A stretch of DNA of 64,000 nt from Dipylidium caninum (GCA_017562135.1 QEYB01000967.1:1-64000); one strand, 5' to 3'. Numbered from the stretch's first letter, positions 24,041 through 35,654 are shown. Notes: generated from the sequence alone by a model not told the origin. Numbers and translations are program-made.

Positions 24041-26299
24041 AGTGCCGCGCCGTGAGTCGTGGCTACGGTCCCCGATAACCCGGAGAAGGTTGATGTCGCA
24101 TCCTCGTATCTGCGGGCCGAGGAACTCCTTCCGTTTGTGCGGGATTTCCAGAGTGGCCCAAAAGACCATTTCCGGAGAGTTGATAGTCCAGTTGTCCTGC
24201 TCTTTATTGCACCAAATTCGCCAAGTGAACGGTAAGTAGGCGAGTGGTGAAGACTCGAAGCCTCCCAATTACCAGAATATACCCCATATGCAATCTATGC
24301 TGCAGGCGACACCGTCTCACTCTTTCAGCGCACCTGTCGCGACGAAGATGTGGTGGGAAGCCAGGACGTCGACTAGACGATTTACATCGCTGTAATTCTC
24401 GTCCTCTATGGGCATAGTCAGTTTACGACAACACAGTCGCAGTCGCATAGTCGACTTTTGCCCTCGAGGTGGTAGTCCAAAGCCTCGAGTTTACCGACAT
24501 TTTGATTCCCCTCGTCGTCACGAGGCGAAATGTGGAGCCCGCAGCGCATCATGGCGGAGACACAGCAATAATGGCAACATGACCGGCGTGGCGATAGGGA
24601 GCTTTCGGCGCGCTCCGAATGTAGCATCTGTCCAACTCCTCGACGTTGAGTTGGTGATAGCCTGCGCAGAGTAAGTTTTTTCTCCCATCTTGAGCTTCAT
24701 GTGTGCTTTTATCTTCATCGTCTCCTGCCTCAGTTCTATGAGCACCTGCTCCTCCATGTAGTGTGCGTAACTCTTCAGTGCCTTGCCATAATTGCTTCCA
24801 CGACTTGGCGAATGGGAAAATTTCCATCATTTCCTCGGCAACCGACATAGTCTCACCTGCCTACTGATAACCTTGTCCGCATAAACTGACCGCAGTGGTC
24901 GAGGACCAGCAGATTTAGCGGGGAGGGGGAACGGGGAGGTAATGAATCCAATGAGGCGAAGAGCGCGGAGTCACGTGTCAACCGACCTCGTAACCAGCAG
25001 GCAGTGTGGACATTCGACGACGTCGTTGGGGTTGAGATGGAAGCCCAAGGGGCCTTATAACTTGATATAACTTGACAATTTTAAAACTGTACATGAAAAG
25101 AAGCTGATAAATCAATGAGTAGACCATCGTATCAAGAACTTCCTCTCGAGCAAAGTGTTGCTATGACTTGTCCCCTACTCCCAAAACAACGATTCCAGGT
25201 GGAGATTCCTCGTAGGAATTGCGCGAAAGCACAGGCACAAATTCTCAGTTGACTCAGAGTCAGATTACAAGCACTCGGACGGATTGGGGCGAGCAGGAGA
25301 TGTGCTTCCAGGTGTCCAGTCGAGATACTGGTTCCTCTCAGACCAACGATTCCTCCTAGGCGGGCGCTTTGGTGCCAAATGGGATGAAGTACACATTTTC
25401 GATACTCAGAGCAGTAGCATTCAAATTGGCGCCTCGGGGAACCAGGTGATGCAAGCCGAGTGCCAGTGCACTGCTAATTTTTTCCAGCTCCTCCACCATT
25501 GATTTGGCCTTAACACCCGTGAAAGGTGCCACCACCGTTTCCCTCTGGTAGCCTTCTATGCTCACCGCGACCACCCGTTCCATCTCACTCGCGGTTGAAG
25601 AGGACAGGGGAAGATGCATTATGAGTCTTGTAATTCACTTAGCAAACTCCGCCCATGGCAGACTGTTAGAGAGAGAGAGAGAGAGCGAGGAGAGAGAGAG
25701 AGAGAGAGAGAGAGGTAACTTGCTCGTCGCGTCGTACCGCAAAAGCAAGAGGAATGCTGTGTCGGCAGGAATGCTCCAGGACAACACGGAGCTGGAAAGT
25801 GGTGCCCTACTCGCGGTTTTCGCGACAGAGACATACAGCTGATGTTCCTGTTCTCCGTACAATAGCTGCTTTATCTTCACTCTTCTGTCAACCCCCTGCA
25901 GCGAATTCGCCTGACAGATGTTCTACACTACACAGCGGGCAGGAGGCAGCACTCTCTCAACGAGTCGCTGAGAGATTTGGATGAACTTGCACATGACCGG
26001 TAATACACGCATATGCCGGACTGCGTGGCCTCCACCTTCTTGACTCCTGGTTAGCGGAGTGTGTTTCTACCCCTAACAATTCGCTCTTCCGCCCCGTCCT
26101 TTTTCCCTTACCACCTAACATTTTATTCATAAATCCCAAGGATATTTTGCCCTCGCAGTCTCCGAAGCTTTTCTCGTATTCGTGCACCATGTTAATTTTA
26201 TTTTCTCCCGAGGCAAGATGGAAACAAAAGAGGATTTTTATCTCCCTATCTTGCATGGCTTAAACTCGAATCATAGTGAAAACAAATGCTCTACATTGG
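24041..26299. other. Unassigned sequence with a (GA)n tract
   Basis: A (GA)n microsatellite with one interruption lies at 25669-25713. No gene is supported in the rest. Short frames overlap on both strands. Confidence 0.35.
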
Positions 26300-26560
26300 T
26301 TCAACAAACTTGATTCTGGCACTTTTAGTATAGTTGAATCGAGGTGAGCTGTGGGAACGCTTAAGCCGAGAGGTCAGCCCGCTATGATGGACCTGCTCGT
26401 TATCCGCCGCACTCTCGCCTCCACCAGCCGAGAGAAACAGTGGAAAGAGTTCCCCTGGACTGACAATTGGACCTTCCATAAGCTACAGTAGGGGTTACAA
26501 AAGGAACTTGGGAAAGGTGTTGACACCGCACCACAGGAAGTTTTAACGAACTTTGAACGG
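26300..26560 (-). repeat. Dispersed repeat R8, copy 1
   Basis: The reverse complement matches parts of 37560-37940, with landmarks GTGTTGACAC, CTGTGGT and, in translation, GESAA--- ... LTSRL(K/R)R(L/S)HSS in both. It may be the remnant of a coding element, but no full frame survives. Confidence 0.4.
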
Positions 26561-26990
26561 AGGCCATAAGCGATTGCTTTGACCCGCGGCATTCTCTAGT
26601 TCTACCACCCTCTAGGCTATTTCGATGTTTTCCTCAGATACACACCTTCGAAAACAACATTGAGATTGCAGATGTGGCCGCGTTGTTGCCAAAAGTGAAA
26701 CAGAGAAAGGCAAACGATTCGCACCGTCAGTGGGCGGTCCCACATTCCACCCCGCCACCACTCGGTCAATGACTCTTTCAGCGATTTAACACCCATCCAG
26801 GCATTCATGCTTCAGTGGCCTCCGTGGAACACGAGATAATGGACGACCAGAGCTACGCGGACCGCCTCAATGATCACAGACCCAAAGAGCCTCGAATGCT
26901 TCGCAACGAGCCATCGGAACCGCAAGCCGTGTGGATAAGTCGGAAGTCGCCTGTCGCAAACAACGACATCCACTCTCATCGGATACACAA

Positions 26991-28076
26991 CTAATGGGTG
27001 CACTCAGTTTCCTGTTGTTGACTGCGTCGCTTCTCGCTCCTCCGCTTAATCACGTCTCGACAGACCCATTTAAACAACTCCATGCTATTGTCGTCGTCAA
27101 TAGCCATTTCTCCCGCGAACCACATTCGCCACTTCATTGGTAGACGCAACAGCGGACAGTCATGCACTCCACCACGTTGCCTAAAGCAGTAGGAACAATG
27201 TTCCACTACATTTACGTCGAGTTTTGCGTCGTCCGCCATGACGAGGAGAGCGAAGGTGTGTTCGGGCGAAAGAATTGCACACACCGCCGTCAACTCTGCC
27301 ATCACTTTGTCCGCCTGTTGCGAAAGCCGCGAAACTTCCACGATGTAGAGGATGCAATCATAGAGGTTGAGGGCTTCCTTATCTCTCCTAATGCTTTCCT
27401 GGTAGATTCTACTACACATATTAATTTTGTTGTTGGCTGTTAAATCCAAGCTGAGTGCCCTTTTGTAGCGCTGAAGATGCAGCACATTCACCTCCAAACT
27501 TGTTAATTCACCAGGGTCCATCGCTTTCACCTCAACACACCTGGGGTGCCGGGGGATGCGATTCCTGGAAAAAGAGTGGGTCTTGCATAACTCTACGTAG
27601 TGTTCGGAATGGCCTCTTTGTGTAGGCAAGAATAGATATGGGGAAGAGGCACTTGACAGTCTCCAAGGTGCCACGAGGCGCTCTTCCCACCCCACAGCGC
27701 ATTCCCAACTTCGTCTCTTAACAGTGACATTTAATAGCTCGACGCAAACGATCTGAAATCGGGGCTTCTGAGTCCGAACACACGCATACGAGATTTTGTT
27801 TGCCCATCCAGTGCCAAGTGGCGATGTAGGAGCGTGGGAACCGCGAGTGGAGTACGACTTCCCAGCTCGGCATCGCCACGCAGACGTTTAGCGTCTCTTC
27901 CAAGCTGAGGTACTTGCAGATCAACTTAATGCACACCGTGGGGAGGTCGGGGACATCGGCCGTACATGCAATCGCCTACAAAAGGAACGAAAGTGTAGGA
28001 AATCGCCTAACCTAGACGGCCTAACTGGCCATCGAGTGGAGGAATGTGGAATGAAGCGACTTGCCTTTGGTTCCAT
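26991..28076 (-). pseudogene. F-box/FBXO4-like family member, locus A (broken)
   Basis: The gene model is exon 1 at 28065-28076 (ATG GAA CCA AAG), an 89-nt intron 27976-28064 starting GC and ending AG, and exon 2 at 26991-27975. Exon 2 starts in frame with the F-box-like motif (CIKLICKYLSLEET) and ends with the family C-terminus (WRMWF, then ELFKWVCRDVI and a basic tail). Two lesions are visible. An in-frame TAA at 27718-27720 stands where the family has GAG. A one-base frame change lies in the variable linker near 27540. The two halves are otherwise well preserved, so the gene died recently or is wrongly sequenced at these points. It points away from locus B. Conserved upstream and downstream blocks are present. 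Confidence 0.75.
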
Positions 28077-28475
28077 ATCGGCTACGACTCGAAATGTCCT
28101 GAAGATGCGCCCAGCAAAGAAGGTTGCTACACGAGTAGAGAGCGAGAGACCCGAGATTTAAATAATGAGGCTGAAGCACCGTTCTCCTCCTGGCCATTAC
28201 AAGTGCTTGCTTGAACGTTGATTTCATGTAGATCAACAGTTGAATTTACCGCCTGACTTCAGTTCGATCTCGATGATGTTCCATCTCCTGCATCTCCCTC
28301 TCTGCGGCACAGTGCATCCAGGCTGTCCCCTTGGGGTATTCTTCACTCGCGTTGGAGCGATTGCGGTTTGGTGGACGACGCCGGGGCATATCCGACGGTT
28401 ATGCCGGACATTGAGCTCGAATGCGGTTGCCCAGGTGTCCTGTGTCTTTTGGAGGGCGACTGTCCACAAAGCATT
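28077..28475 (-). promoter_or_regulatory. Conserved upstream block of locus A
   Basis: It is homologous to the regions before B, C, D and F. It contains GAACTGAAGTCAGGCGG and, nearer the gene, TTCAAGCAAGCACTTGT. A one-base deletion breaks the reading frame that is kept in the B and F versions. Confidence 0.5.
28156..28165 (-). promoter_or_regulatory. TATA-like box of locus A
   Basis: TTATTTAAAT lies about 80 bases before the ATG. The identical ten bases occur at the same relative place before locus D (42894-42903), inside otherwise diverged sequence. Confidence 0.45.
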
Positions 28476-29729
28476 CAAATTGAAGACTGGCTGTGCTATA
28501 TATTCTCACTCAATCCACGCGGTTTCTTCCAGACCAACCTTCACACATGCAGACGTCTACCGACTGCAATGTCTCATGCGAATTCCAGCAAATGTGTGAT
28601 CAGGTCAGGAGAAGTGGCTCTCTTCATACAATTCCGTCTTGCCGGCAGTGACTGGAGCGTGAAGTGGACCGAGTGCTGTTGTTTGTCGAAGCAGTTATAC
28701 TGGAGCACAAAAAATCTCTTGCATGAGACGGAGGGTGGCTAGGGCGTCCACGTGTGAGGGAAGTAGGCTGCGGACAGGTGGCCACAGTGTTTGGAGCATT
28801 TTACAAATGCCCTGCGGGACGACATGGCTGCGAGAGTGGCGGTAGTGAAGCAAGATAGGGCAGAAAATGGCCACATTTATTCGCCCTTGTCAATCCAAAT
28901 GGACGAAGGGACTGAGGCTGGTCTAAGGGTTCGGCGGCTGCTAAGGATCGGCAGCATTGGGCGTTGTGCCGCCAGGGAAAGGTTATAGTAATGTCCCAAT
29001 CCCCACAAAAGTTCACAAGCTGTCAAATTAGGTACATTTTGCAGTCTACCACGTAGTCTTGAGATCCGCGATGTGTCTACCGGCGGGGAAGGGGATTCTG
29101 AGTTATCCTAATGCGCCCAGCTCAATTGGGTGTAGAGAGGATGGATATTGAAAGCCATTTACGCCAGTTGTGAAGCCGCTGAGACATGAAGGCCTTCACT
29201 CGTGGCCACGGAGACGACTTCCGCCGCAAAGCGTTCTTCGGTTCTTTCCGCGCATCGTAACTCGGTGCCGCGACATCGAGACGCTCGGTCATGGGGCGGA
29301 CACCAAGGGGGTCCCCTTCCTGCAATGCACTTTTGTTCCTCGATAAGACAATTTTCCCCGTTCATTGTCTGAGATGGTTGGTTTAACAAGACGGCCTCGT
29401 GTCCGCAACGTATTTACTATCTCCAATCCGGATGAGGTGAACTCTTCTAGAATCCCCTTTCACGCCTTCTATGTGGTCGGGAATTATTTACTAGCATTTC
29501 GAACCACCTTCTACGGATGACATGGCAGATACTATCTGCTTGCTATCTGCATGGCAACGCCGACGTGTGTTGCACGGCGCACGAAGCCCTCGATCCTACC
29601 CTCCACAATTCTCACTGTCCGTATTTGGAAGAGGCTGCTGAAGCCATCAAATTTCCTGAGCGATGTGCTCCAAGTACAGTGAGAAATCCGACGCTAACAG
29701 CCTAAATGTTCGTTGTTCTTAGTTTATTT
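28476..29729. other. Unassigned sequence
   Basis: I see no supported gene or RNA in this stretch. Confidence 0.3.
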
Positions 29730-30450
29730 CATCGGTAGAAGACTCATGATAAGTGGAAATACGTTTGAACGGAGACGAGGGAAGAGGAGGATTGTTGAGG
29801 CAAAAGACGTAGAGAAATTTGAAAGGGTTGAGAAGACGATTACTAGGAGAGGTAATTTGACGAGTTCACGACTGCGGTCTGGCTGATCTATTCGAGTCGG
29901 CAGTGGCCTGGTCCCAGTGGAAATGACACGTTGATTTGCCCCAAAATCAGCCTCCGCCTCGAGAGGTTACATCCGCGGTGGGAGGTTGTGAGTAGTAGAT
30001 GGAAATTGCGAGGCTAATGATGTCATGAAAGAGGAAATTGCTACCAGCAGGCCAGTCAACAGTGAACGGTGTAGTCCAGGTAGAGTGAGAAGACCGACGT
30101 TACTTAACTTGCCGTTGTCGAGGTATCTCGGAAGCGACGCCTAATAATTAGCTGGATTGGATTCTCGTTTGCGTCCGTGTACTTTGTGTTGAGAGGATCG
30201 GTGATAACAGGAATTACGTTTGAGCAAAGACGAGAGTTGAGGAGAACTGTTAGGGGGCAAAAGTCTTCGCGAGATCTGGAAGGCTTGAGAGGACAGTTAC
30301 CGGGGGATGTAATTTGGCGAGTCCATAACGGTTGTCTGGCTGATCTATTCGAGTGGCACTGGTCTGGTCCCAGTGGAAATGACGCGTTGAATCGCCCCAA
30401 ATATTAGGGTTCGCCGTGAAAGTTTATATTAGCAGTGGGGTTTGTGAGTG
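29730..30450 (+). repeat. Imperfect tandem repeat R9 (two units)
   Basis: Units 29730-29997 and 30184-30450 align throughout. Shared landmarks are ATTACGTTTGA or ATACGTTTGA, GTCTGGCTGATCTATTCGAG, GGTCCCAGTGGAAATGAC and CGCGGTGG or AGCAGTGG near the end. Between them lies an R5-like piece (30050-30110) with CAGTGAACGGTGTAGTCC. The unit period is about 450 bases. Confidence 0.65.
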
Positions 30451-32021
30451 AGCGATGAGCGCCTCCTTCATCCGCTAGTTTATTTCCACGTTTTTTCGAA
30501 TACCGCATCGCAACCGCATGCTGTCTCTAGAGGCCTCGTTGGGTGCATGCTTTCAACGACTGCAGTGAGTTCGGCGCAGGGACCGCGTTGTCGTGAGTAG
30601 CATGAACCCATTAACTCCTTCAAACACTGAGACAGAGAAAGAGAGAAGCAACTTGACGACCCAATGGAAGGATAAAGGCGTTTTTGGTGGAGGCGACTCC
30701 TCCACGATGCCCAGTGGCCATCCTGCAAGTCGTGGAGACGAGTCAAATGCCGGCACAATTTCAGAGACAATAGTTGGTGGATCTATATGAAAACAACTTT
30801 CCTGTCTCCCATTCAACTTGGTGTCACTTGAGTAGTTGTTCAAAATCTACGTTAAGGTGCGGACGCAGTGAGCAAGAGGAAATTCAAGCCGCGCGATCAC
30901 TCATTCCCTCTGATCTTCTGCTTGTGGCTGCTCATAATCAATTTGGGTGGCATCTCAGGAACCCGAGACGACATACGAGTAACGAAGACTGATGTATTGT
31001 TTTACCACGAGACGAGACACCGACCCCGCTCTCTTGTCGCGGATCCTCACCGCACTCTTCTGCAAAAAGTGTTGGTCGTTTTTATTGCCAAGATTTCGCG
31101 AGTAACAGAGACAGTACGTGACGGTACGTCGCACTGCGTGAAATACACACGGCACTGCTGAACCATGGGTGACTGATGCTGGCAAATCGGACCGGAGTAT
31201 GCGCAGGATCGGTTCGGGTAGGGTCACCGCGGCACTGCGTGTGTGGCTCCGCCAGTTTGGGGGATTGGCTACGACATCTCCTTTGGCATGACGCCGCACC
31301 TTGCGTCCACTAAAACCTCCTTGTAAAGAGCACTCTTGAAAGCGCCTTCAGATGGTCGGGAAGCGAAATCCTCTCTCGGACATCATCACCGACTGCCTTC
31401 ATCAGTGCCTGCTCTCCTTAGGCTACATTTATATCGCCCCGCCAGTGCACTTCACCGAGAAGACGTGGACCACTTAAATTTTCACCATGGCCCAGGAGTA
31501 GTAATTATTTTAATGCTGCGACATGATAATGTTAATGGGGATCTCTTCGCCAGGAAGCAAGAATTATTACTCGTCGCTAGCTTATACGACACGGAGACGG
31601 ATTTCATTACTACACGACATTTCAGCAGCTGCATTTGGCATCCCCAAAATACCCTCGGTGAATATGCGAAATTTGTGTATCGATGGATGGTGAATTTGAG
31701 GCTGCGACTCTGTCCCATGGGACAAGCAGAGAGTCAAATGAGCGCCGTCATGTGATGAGGCTCTCAATAATGCCTCGATATTCATCCCACTTCCCCCTCC
31801 ACCTTCACACCTCCTCACCATCACATCGGCTTATTCGAGGCCGCCACACATCTCTCCAAATATCACAATAACCATGTAGGACACATGAGAAGAAGGGGTG
31901 GAAGGCAACATTGCCTCTCTCAGTACCAACATCCTCAAGTGCTGCAGTCTACGGGAAATGGATAATTAAATGGAGTAGATACACAAGTACACACACTGTC
32001 CTCACACGCTGCGCCGACTTA
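30451..32021. other. Unassigned sequence
   Basis: No supported gene. A frame at 30868-31161 has a hydrophobic, signal-like N-terminus but lacks an ATG and a recognisable domain. A 139-codon frame at 31336-31755 also resembles nothing that I know. Confidence 0.3.
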
Positions 32022-32372
32022 TCAGTCTCTACAGTTGACGATGCACTTCTTAGAGCCGTTTCCGATGTGCAGGTATAAGTTCCAACCACTCGGCCATGAG
32101 CAGTTTTGCCCGTCAAAGCGGTAGCAGCTGCAACTACATTTAAATGGCAGTGTAGAGTTACCCGTTAACTGAAAAGCACCCGGGTCGGTGAATGTTCGCT
32201 TCAGTTGAGAGGGCGATGGTCCTGAACTAGTCTGAATTTCAAGAGAACAGGCCAAATGCCAATAGTTCAGGCCGGTGACACTTTTCTCCACGAAGGCTGG
32301 AGAATGTGGATCGCTCTCGTTCGTTTCGCTCGTATAATCATTCACAAGGTGGATGTCTGGCACATTAAGCAA
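32022..32372 (-). pseudogene. Cysteine-rich lumenal-domain-like coding fragment, copy 1
   Basis: The 116-codon minus-strand frame contains YWHLACSLEIQTSSGP, several NxS/T sites, a CSCSC cluster and ends after NGSKKC. A diverged copy at 40060-40375 (plus strand) keeps YW, IQTSSGP, LKR-F, LT-N--LP, CSC and NGSKKC. The shared positions are amino-acid level, so the segment was coding. The order YW, then a cysteine pair, then alternating hydrophobics reminds me of the lumenal domains of the V-ATPase accessory protein Ac45 (ATP6AP1) and LAMP proteins. That is a weak resemblance from memory. Probably a single exon or its remnant. Confidence 0.35.
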
Positions 32373-33539
32373 CCATTCGGTAACATTCTGAGTCTGGAAA
32401 CTGCCAATAAATCTAGTCGCAGACCCTCCGTTTTAGGTGGGAGAGCTCCACTATCGCTGATGGACACACGTGCCTTACTGACTCAAAACGTTGTCCTTCA
32501 CCGCTGTCGTTCTCTCCACTCACTATTACCCGCAAGTGCCTACGATTTCTCTCAGTTTGTCGGTTTTGAGAACTGAGGGACAGTGGGGAGGATATTAATG
32601 GTATTAATTATGTGCGGTGGGGAAAGCTACGCAGCCCCGTACAAGCAATTTCGTGCAGAGAGGGGGCGAGAAGGAGGAAAGATTAGACCAAATACCAGCT
32701 GGGGCCCGCGTCCCATCCCCCAATCATCCTTCCCTCCCAATTCCGTCCGCTTAGATGTTGTTGTGCCGAAGGCAAAAGGCAGAAGTTGCATTCCCTTCGG
32801 TTTCCCATTGGGCAGAACGTGGGAACGGCTCACCTTCGCGACACAAGTGTTGGATGCTCGGAATGGAACGAACAGCTCACCAATGCAGAAGTGCACTCTG
32901 CAACTACCAGTGAGGGAGTGCATGTCTCAGCGTCTACACAACCAGAGCGTGCGGCCTCTAATGGTCACCCTCCGTAGACCAAATTAAGCCGATCAGACGA
33001 GGCCAGTTTAAGATCACGTCAGTGGCCTTTCCCTTTGCCGAGAAATAAACCGATTGGCTGGAAAGGACGGGACGGGACTGCAAACATTCTCAGGCCCCCG
33101 GGTGGGCATTTCAGCCATTCTCCAGCGGTCGCATACCGCCTGCACGAGTCTACGATCCCTCGTCCTTTGTCCGTCATTAATTTAGATTCGGACGATTTGC
33201 TCATCTGCCTGAGCCCACTCCTACCGTTCTCGTAACCACATCGTACCGCAGAGCATTCGTGTGGTACGTCACATACTGCGGCCTCATCCGCCGCCTACTT
33301 CTGGCAGAATTAAAAGCACCCACGTCCCCACCACCACTCTCCGCCCGAGGAAAGAGCTTTTGCGTACTCCAGAGCAATTGCCTCCACCAACATTGGCAGA
33401 TTACTTGACAAAACGGTCAAGAGGTCGTCCCCATCATTCGCCTTTCCCATGCGACCCACCTCAAGCCCCAGTCGCCTACGGATAAAGGCAGTCTTAAGTA
33501 GAGGTTTGACCCTCCCCATCAGGCTACTCTTCTACTGGT
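32373..33539. other. Unassigned sequence
   Basis: I see no supported gene in this stretch. Confidence 0.3.
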
Positions 33540-34004
33540 AATCGGCAATCGCATCCGTGCGCAAGGCCCATCGCGACCGTCGGGGTACTCTCGGTGTCAC
33601 CCATGCGGCCGCGTCTAGACATTTCGTACAATGACCGTCTCTTGGACCGTTCGCCTTATGGCGTTGAGCCTGTGGACGGAAGTGGTGCAAACTCCAGGAA
33701 AATGGGCGGTGTGGATTTGCTTTGAGACTGATAGCCGTAAACCTCGGCAATTTCCAGATGATGATGCAAGAGATCGCAGTGCACAGCAGCTGCTCCAATG
33801 CATACATCGAGGTTAAATTGAAGTCGGAAACAAAGTTAAACGCGCCGATTTTCACTCTATTAGCGTTGAAGCAAGTACTTGTCAGGACGAGGAGGGGAAC
33901 AGTGTTCCGGCCTCATTAGTTAAACGACACGTTTCTGGCTCCTCACTCGAACAAGAACCTCCTTCCCTGAGTGCGTTTTCACGACGCCCCTACACATAGC
34001 AGAC
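33540..34004 (+). promoter_or_regulatory. Conserved upstream block of locus B
   Basis: It aligns with 47240-47704 (before F) over the whole length and with the shorter upstream parts of A, C and D. Both B and F versions keep an equal-length open frame starting ATGCAAGAG (33740-33919 in B). The first 50 codons align without any gap (MQE-- VH, then IE--LKS). In B this frame stops before the gene's own ATG at 34005. It may be regulatory DNA or an upstream frame. Confidence 0.5.
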
Positions 34005-35091
34005 ATGGAATCAAGGGCAAGTCGAGTCATTCCACATTCGTTCGTCCGTCTAGATTTGGCGACTCCCTAATCTGCGATGTCTTTTGCAGGCGACCGGATT
34101 CACGGCCGATATCTCCAACCTCAACACGGAGTGCATTAAGCTGATCTGCAAGTATCTCAGCATGGAAGAGACGCTAAACGCCTGTGTGGCAATGCCAAGT
34201 TGGGAAGTGGTGCTTTACTCGCGGTCGCCGCACTCCTACATCACCGCTTGGCGGTGGATAGGTAGACAGGAGTTGGTGCACCTCTGTTCCAACTCAGAGC
34301 CCTCAATTTCAGATCGTTTGCGTCGAGCAATTAAGTGTCACTTTGAGGAGACGAAGTTGGAAATGCGCTGTAGGGTGAGAAGGGCGCCGCGTGGCACCTT
34401 TGAGAGTGTCAAGTGCCTCTTCCTCGTATCCATACTTCATTACGTAAAGGAGCCATTTTTACCACTACTCAGAGCCTTGCAAGACTCACGCCTTACCCAG
34501 CAGTCGCAGCATCAGCAGCCTCCTCTGAGCGAAAAAATACGAACTTGGGCGCGGATGGAGGTGAAAGCAATGGACTCTGAGCAGTCGACACTGATTGACG
34601 TGGATGTGCACCATCTGCAGCGTTACATAAACGCCCTTACCCTTGAGTCAACCAGCAACAAATTTACTATTTGCCGTAGAACATTCCAAGAAAGCATTGG
34701 TAGAGACCAGGAAGCCCTTAACAAATACGACTGCCTCCTCTACATTGTGGAAGTTTCACAGCTTCGCCGTCATGCGGCCAAAATGAAGACAGAGTTGACG
34801 GCGATTTGCGAAATTCTTTCGCCCGATCAAATTTTCGTACTGTTCGTCGTGACAGACGACGCAGGCCCCGACGAGGATGTGGTGCAACTCTTCTCCTACT
34901 GCTTCCGGAAGCTGGGCGGAGTGGATGAGTGTCCGCTTTTGCGCTCACCAATAGAGTGGCGAATGTGGTACTCGCGAGAGATGTGCATTGATGGCCACGA
35001 GGAGTTGTTCAAATGGATTTGCCGAGAAATGATTAAACGGAGGAGCGAGAGGCTACGCTGTGAACGTCGGAGTACTGAGCAGTCCCATTAA
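34005..35091 (+). CDS. F-box protein with FBXO4-like GTPase-fold domain, locus B (intact)
   Basis: The model is exon 1 34005-34016 (MESR), intron 34017-34089 (73 nt, GC donor GCAAGTCG, acceptor TTTTGCAG) and exon 2 34090-35091, giving 337 aa. Residues 11-50 fit an F-box (NTECIKLICKYLSMEETLN, then SWEVVLYS), the Skp1-binding part of SCF ubiquitin-ligase receptors. Residues 51-115 are a helical linker. Residues 128-158 are variable and Q-rich. Residues 160-320 resemble the P-loop-less GTPase-like domain of FBXO4: a beta strand YDCLLYIVEVS, a long helix, a strand IFVLFVVTDD, the W-R-M-W motif and a final helix ELFKWICREMI, then a basic tail. I see no GTP-binding P-loop. The splice model is supported by the same in-frame arrangement in loci A, C and F and, with a changed first exon, in D. 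The F-box call is fairly safe. The FBXO4 link is from memory of the family and is tentative. Likely cytosolic or nuclear; substrate unknown. Confidence 0.7.
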
Positions 35092-35210
35092 TTGTGCATC
35101 AGTTGTTTTTGGAATAATTTTTTGAAACCGTAGACTTTCGCCTTATCCGGACGGTTTGGGGTCGCCGTGGCTCATTGCGAAGCGGTCGAAGCTCATTCAG
35201 AGTGTGTGGG
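35092..35210 (+). other. Conserved 3' flank of the F-box family
   Basis: CTTATCC, then CGG-TTG-GGT, then TGGCTCATTGCGAAGC--TCGA-GCTC. The same series occurs after locus A (minus strand, about 26880-26970) and after locus C (about 37090-37160). It is outside the coding frame, so it is either 3' UTR or duplicated flank. Confidence 0.45.
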
Positions 35211-35654
35211 TGTCCAAGTAAATTTAGATGCTCGGATCTTGGTATAGTGTGCCACTGAGAGTCAATTGTGCTAGGCTGTGTTCGAAATCAGGAAGGGATC
35301 TAGGCTGAGGCTGTTCCTCCAAGGAGACAAGACTGACGGAAGTCTTGGTATTTGGAGCGAAGGAAATGTGAGACGAGGCCAAACGGGCGATAAGAGTGGT
35401 CTGTCCGAGCGCCTCCTCTTGTGCTGTGATATAGTAGAGGAGAGCAAAGGAGCTGCCAATCCTCCGTCTTTGCGGTCTGCACGCGAGAAGAGAGTCCACG
35501 TGTCCATGGGCAAACGAAGCCGGAATCCGATGGCCTTCAGGAGCGCCAGAGTGGTCCTCTCATCCCACCCCTAGCACTAGAGAGTGGTGCACAAGTGGGA
35601 GGAAGGAAGTCTTCAGGAGAATCATACTCTGCTCTTGCTATAAAGGAAATTTTT
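35211..35654. other. Unassigned sequence
   Basis: I see no supported gene. The overlapping frames on both strands look like chance. Confidence 0.3.
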
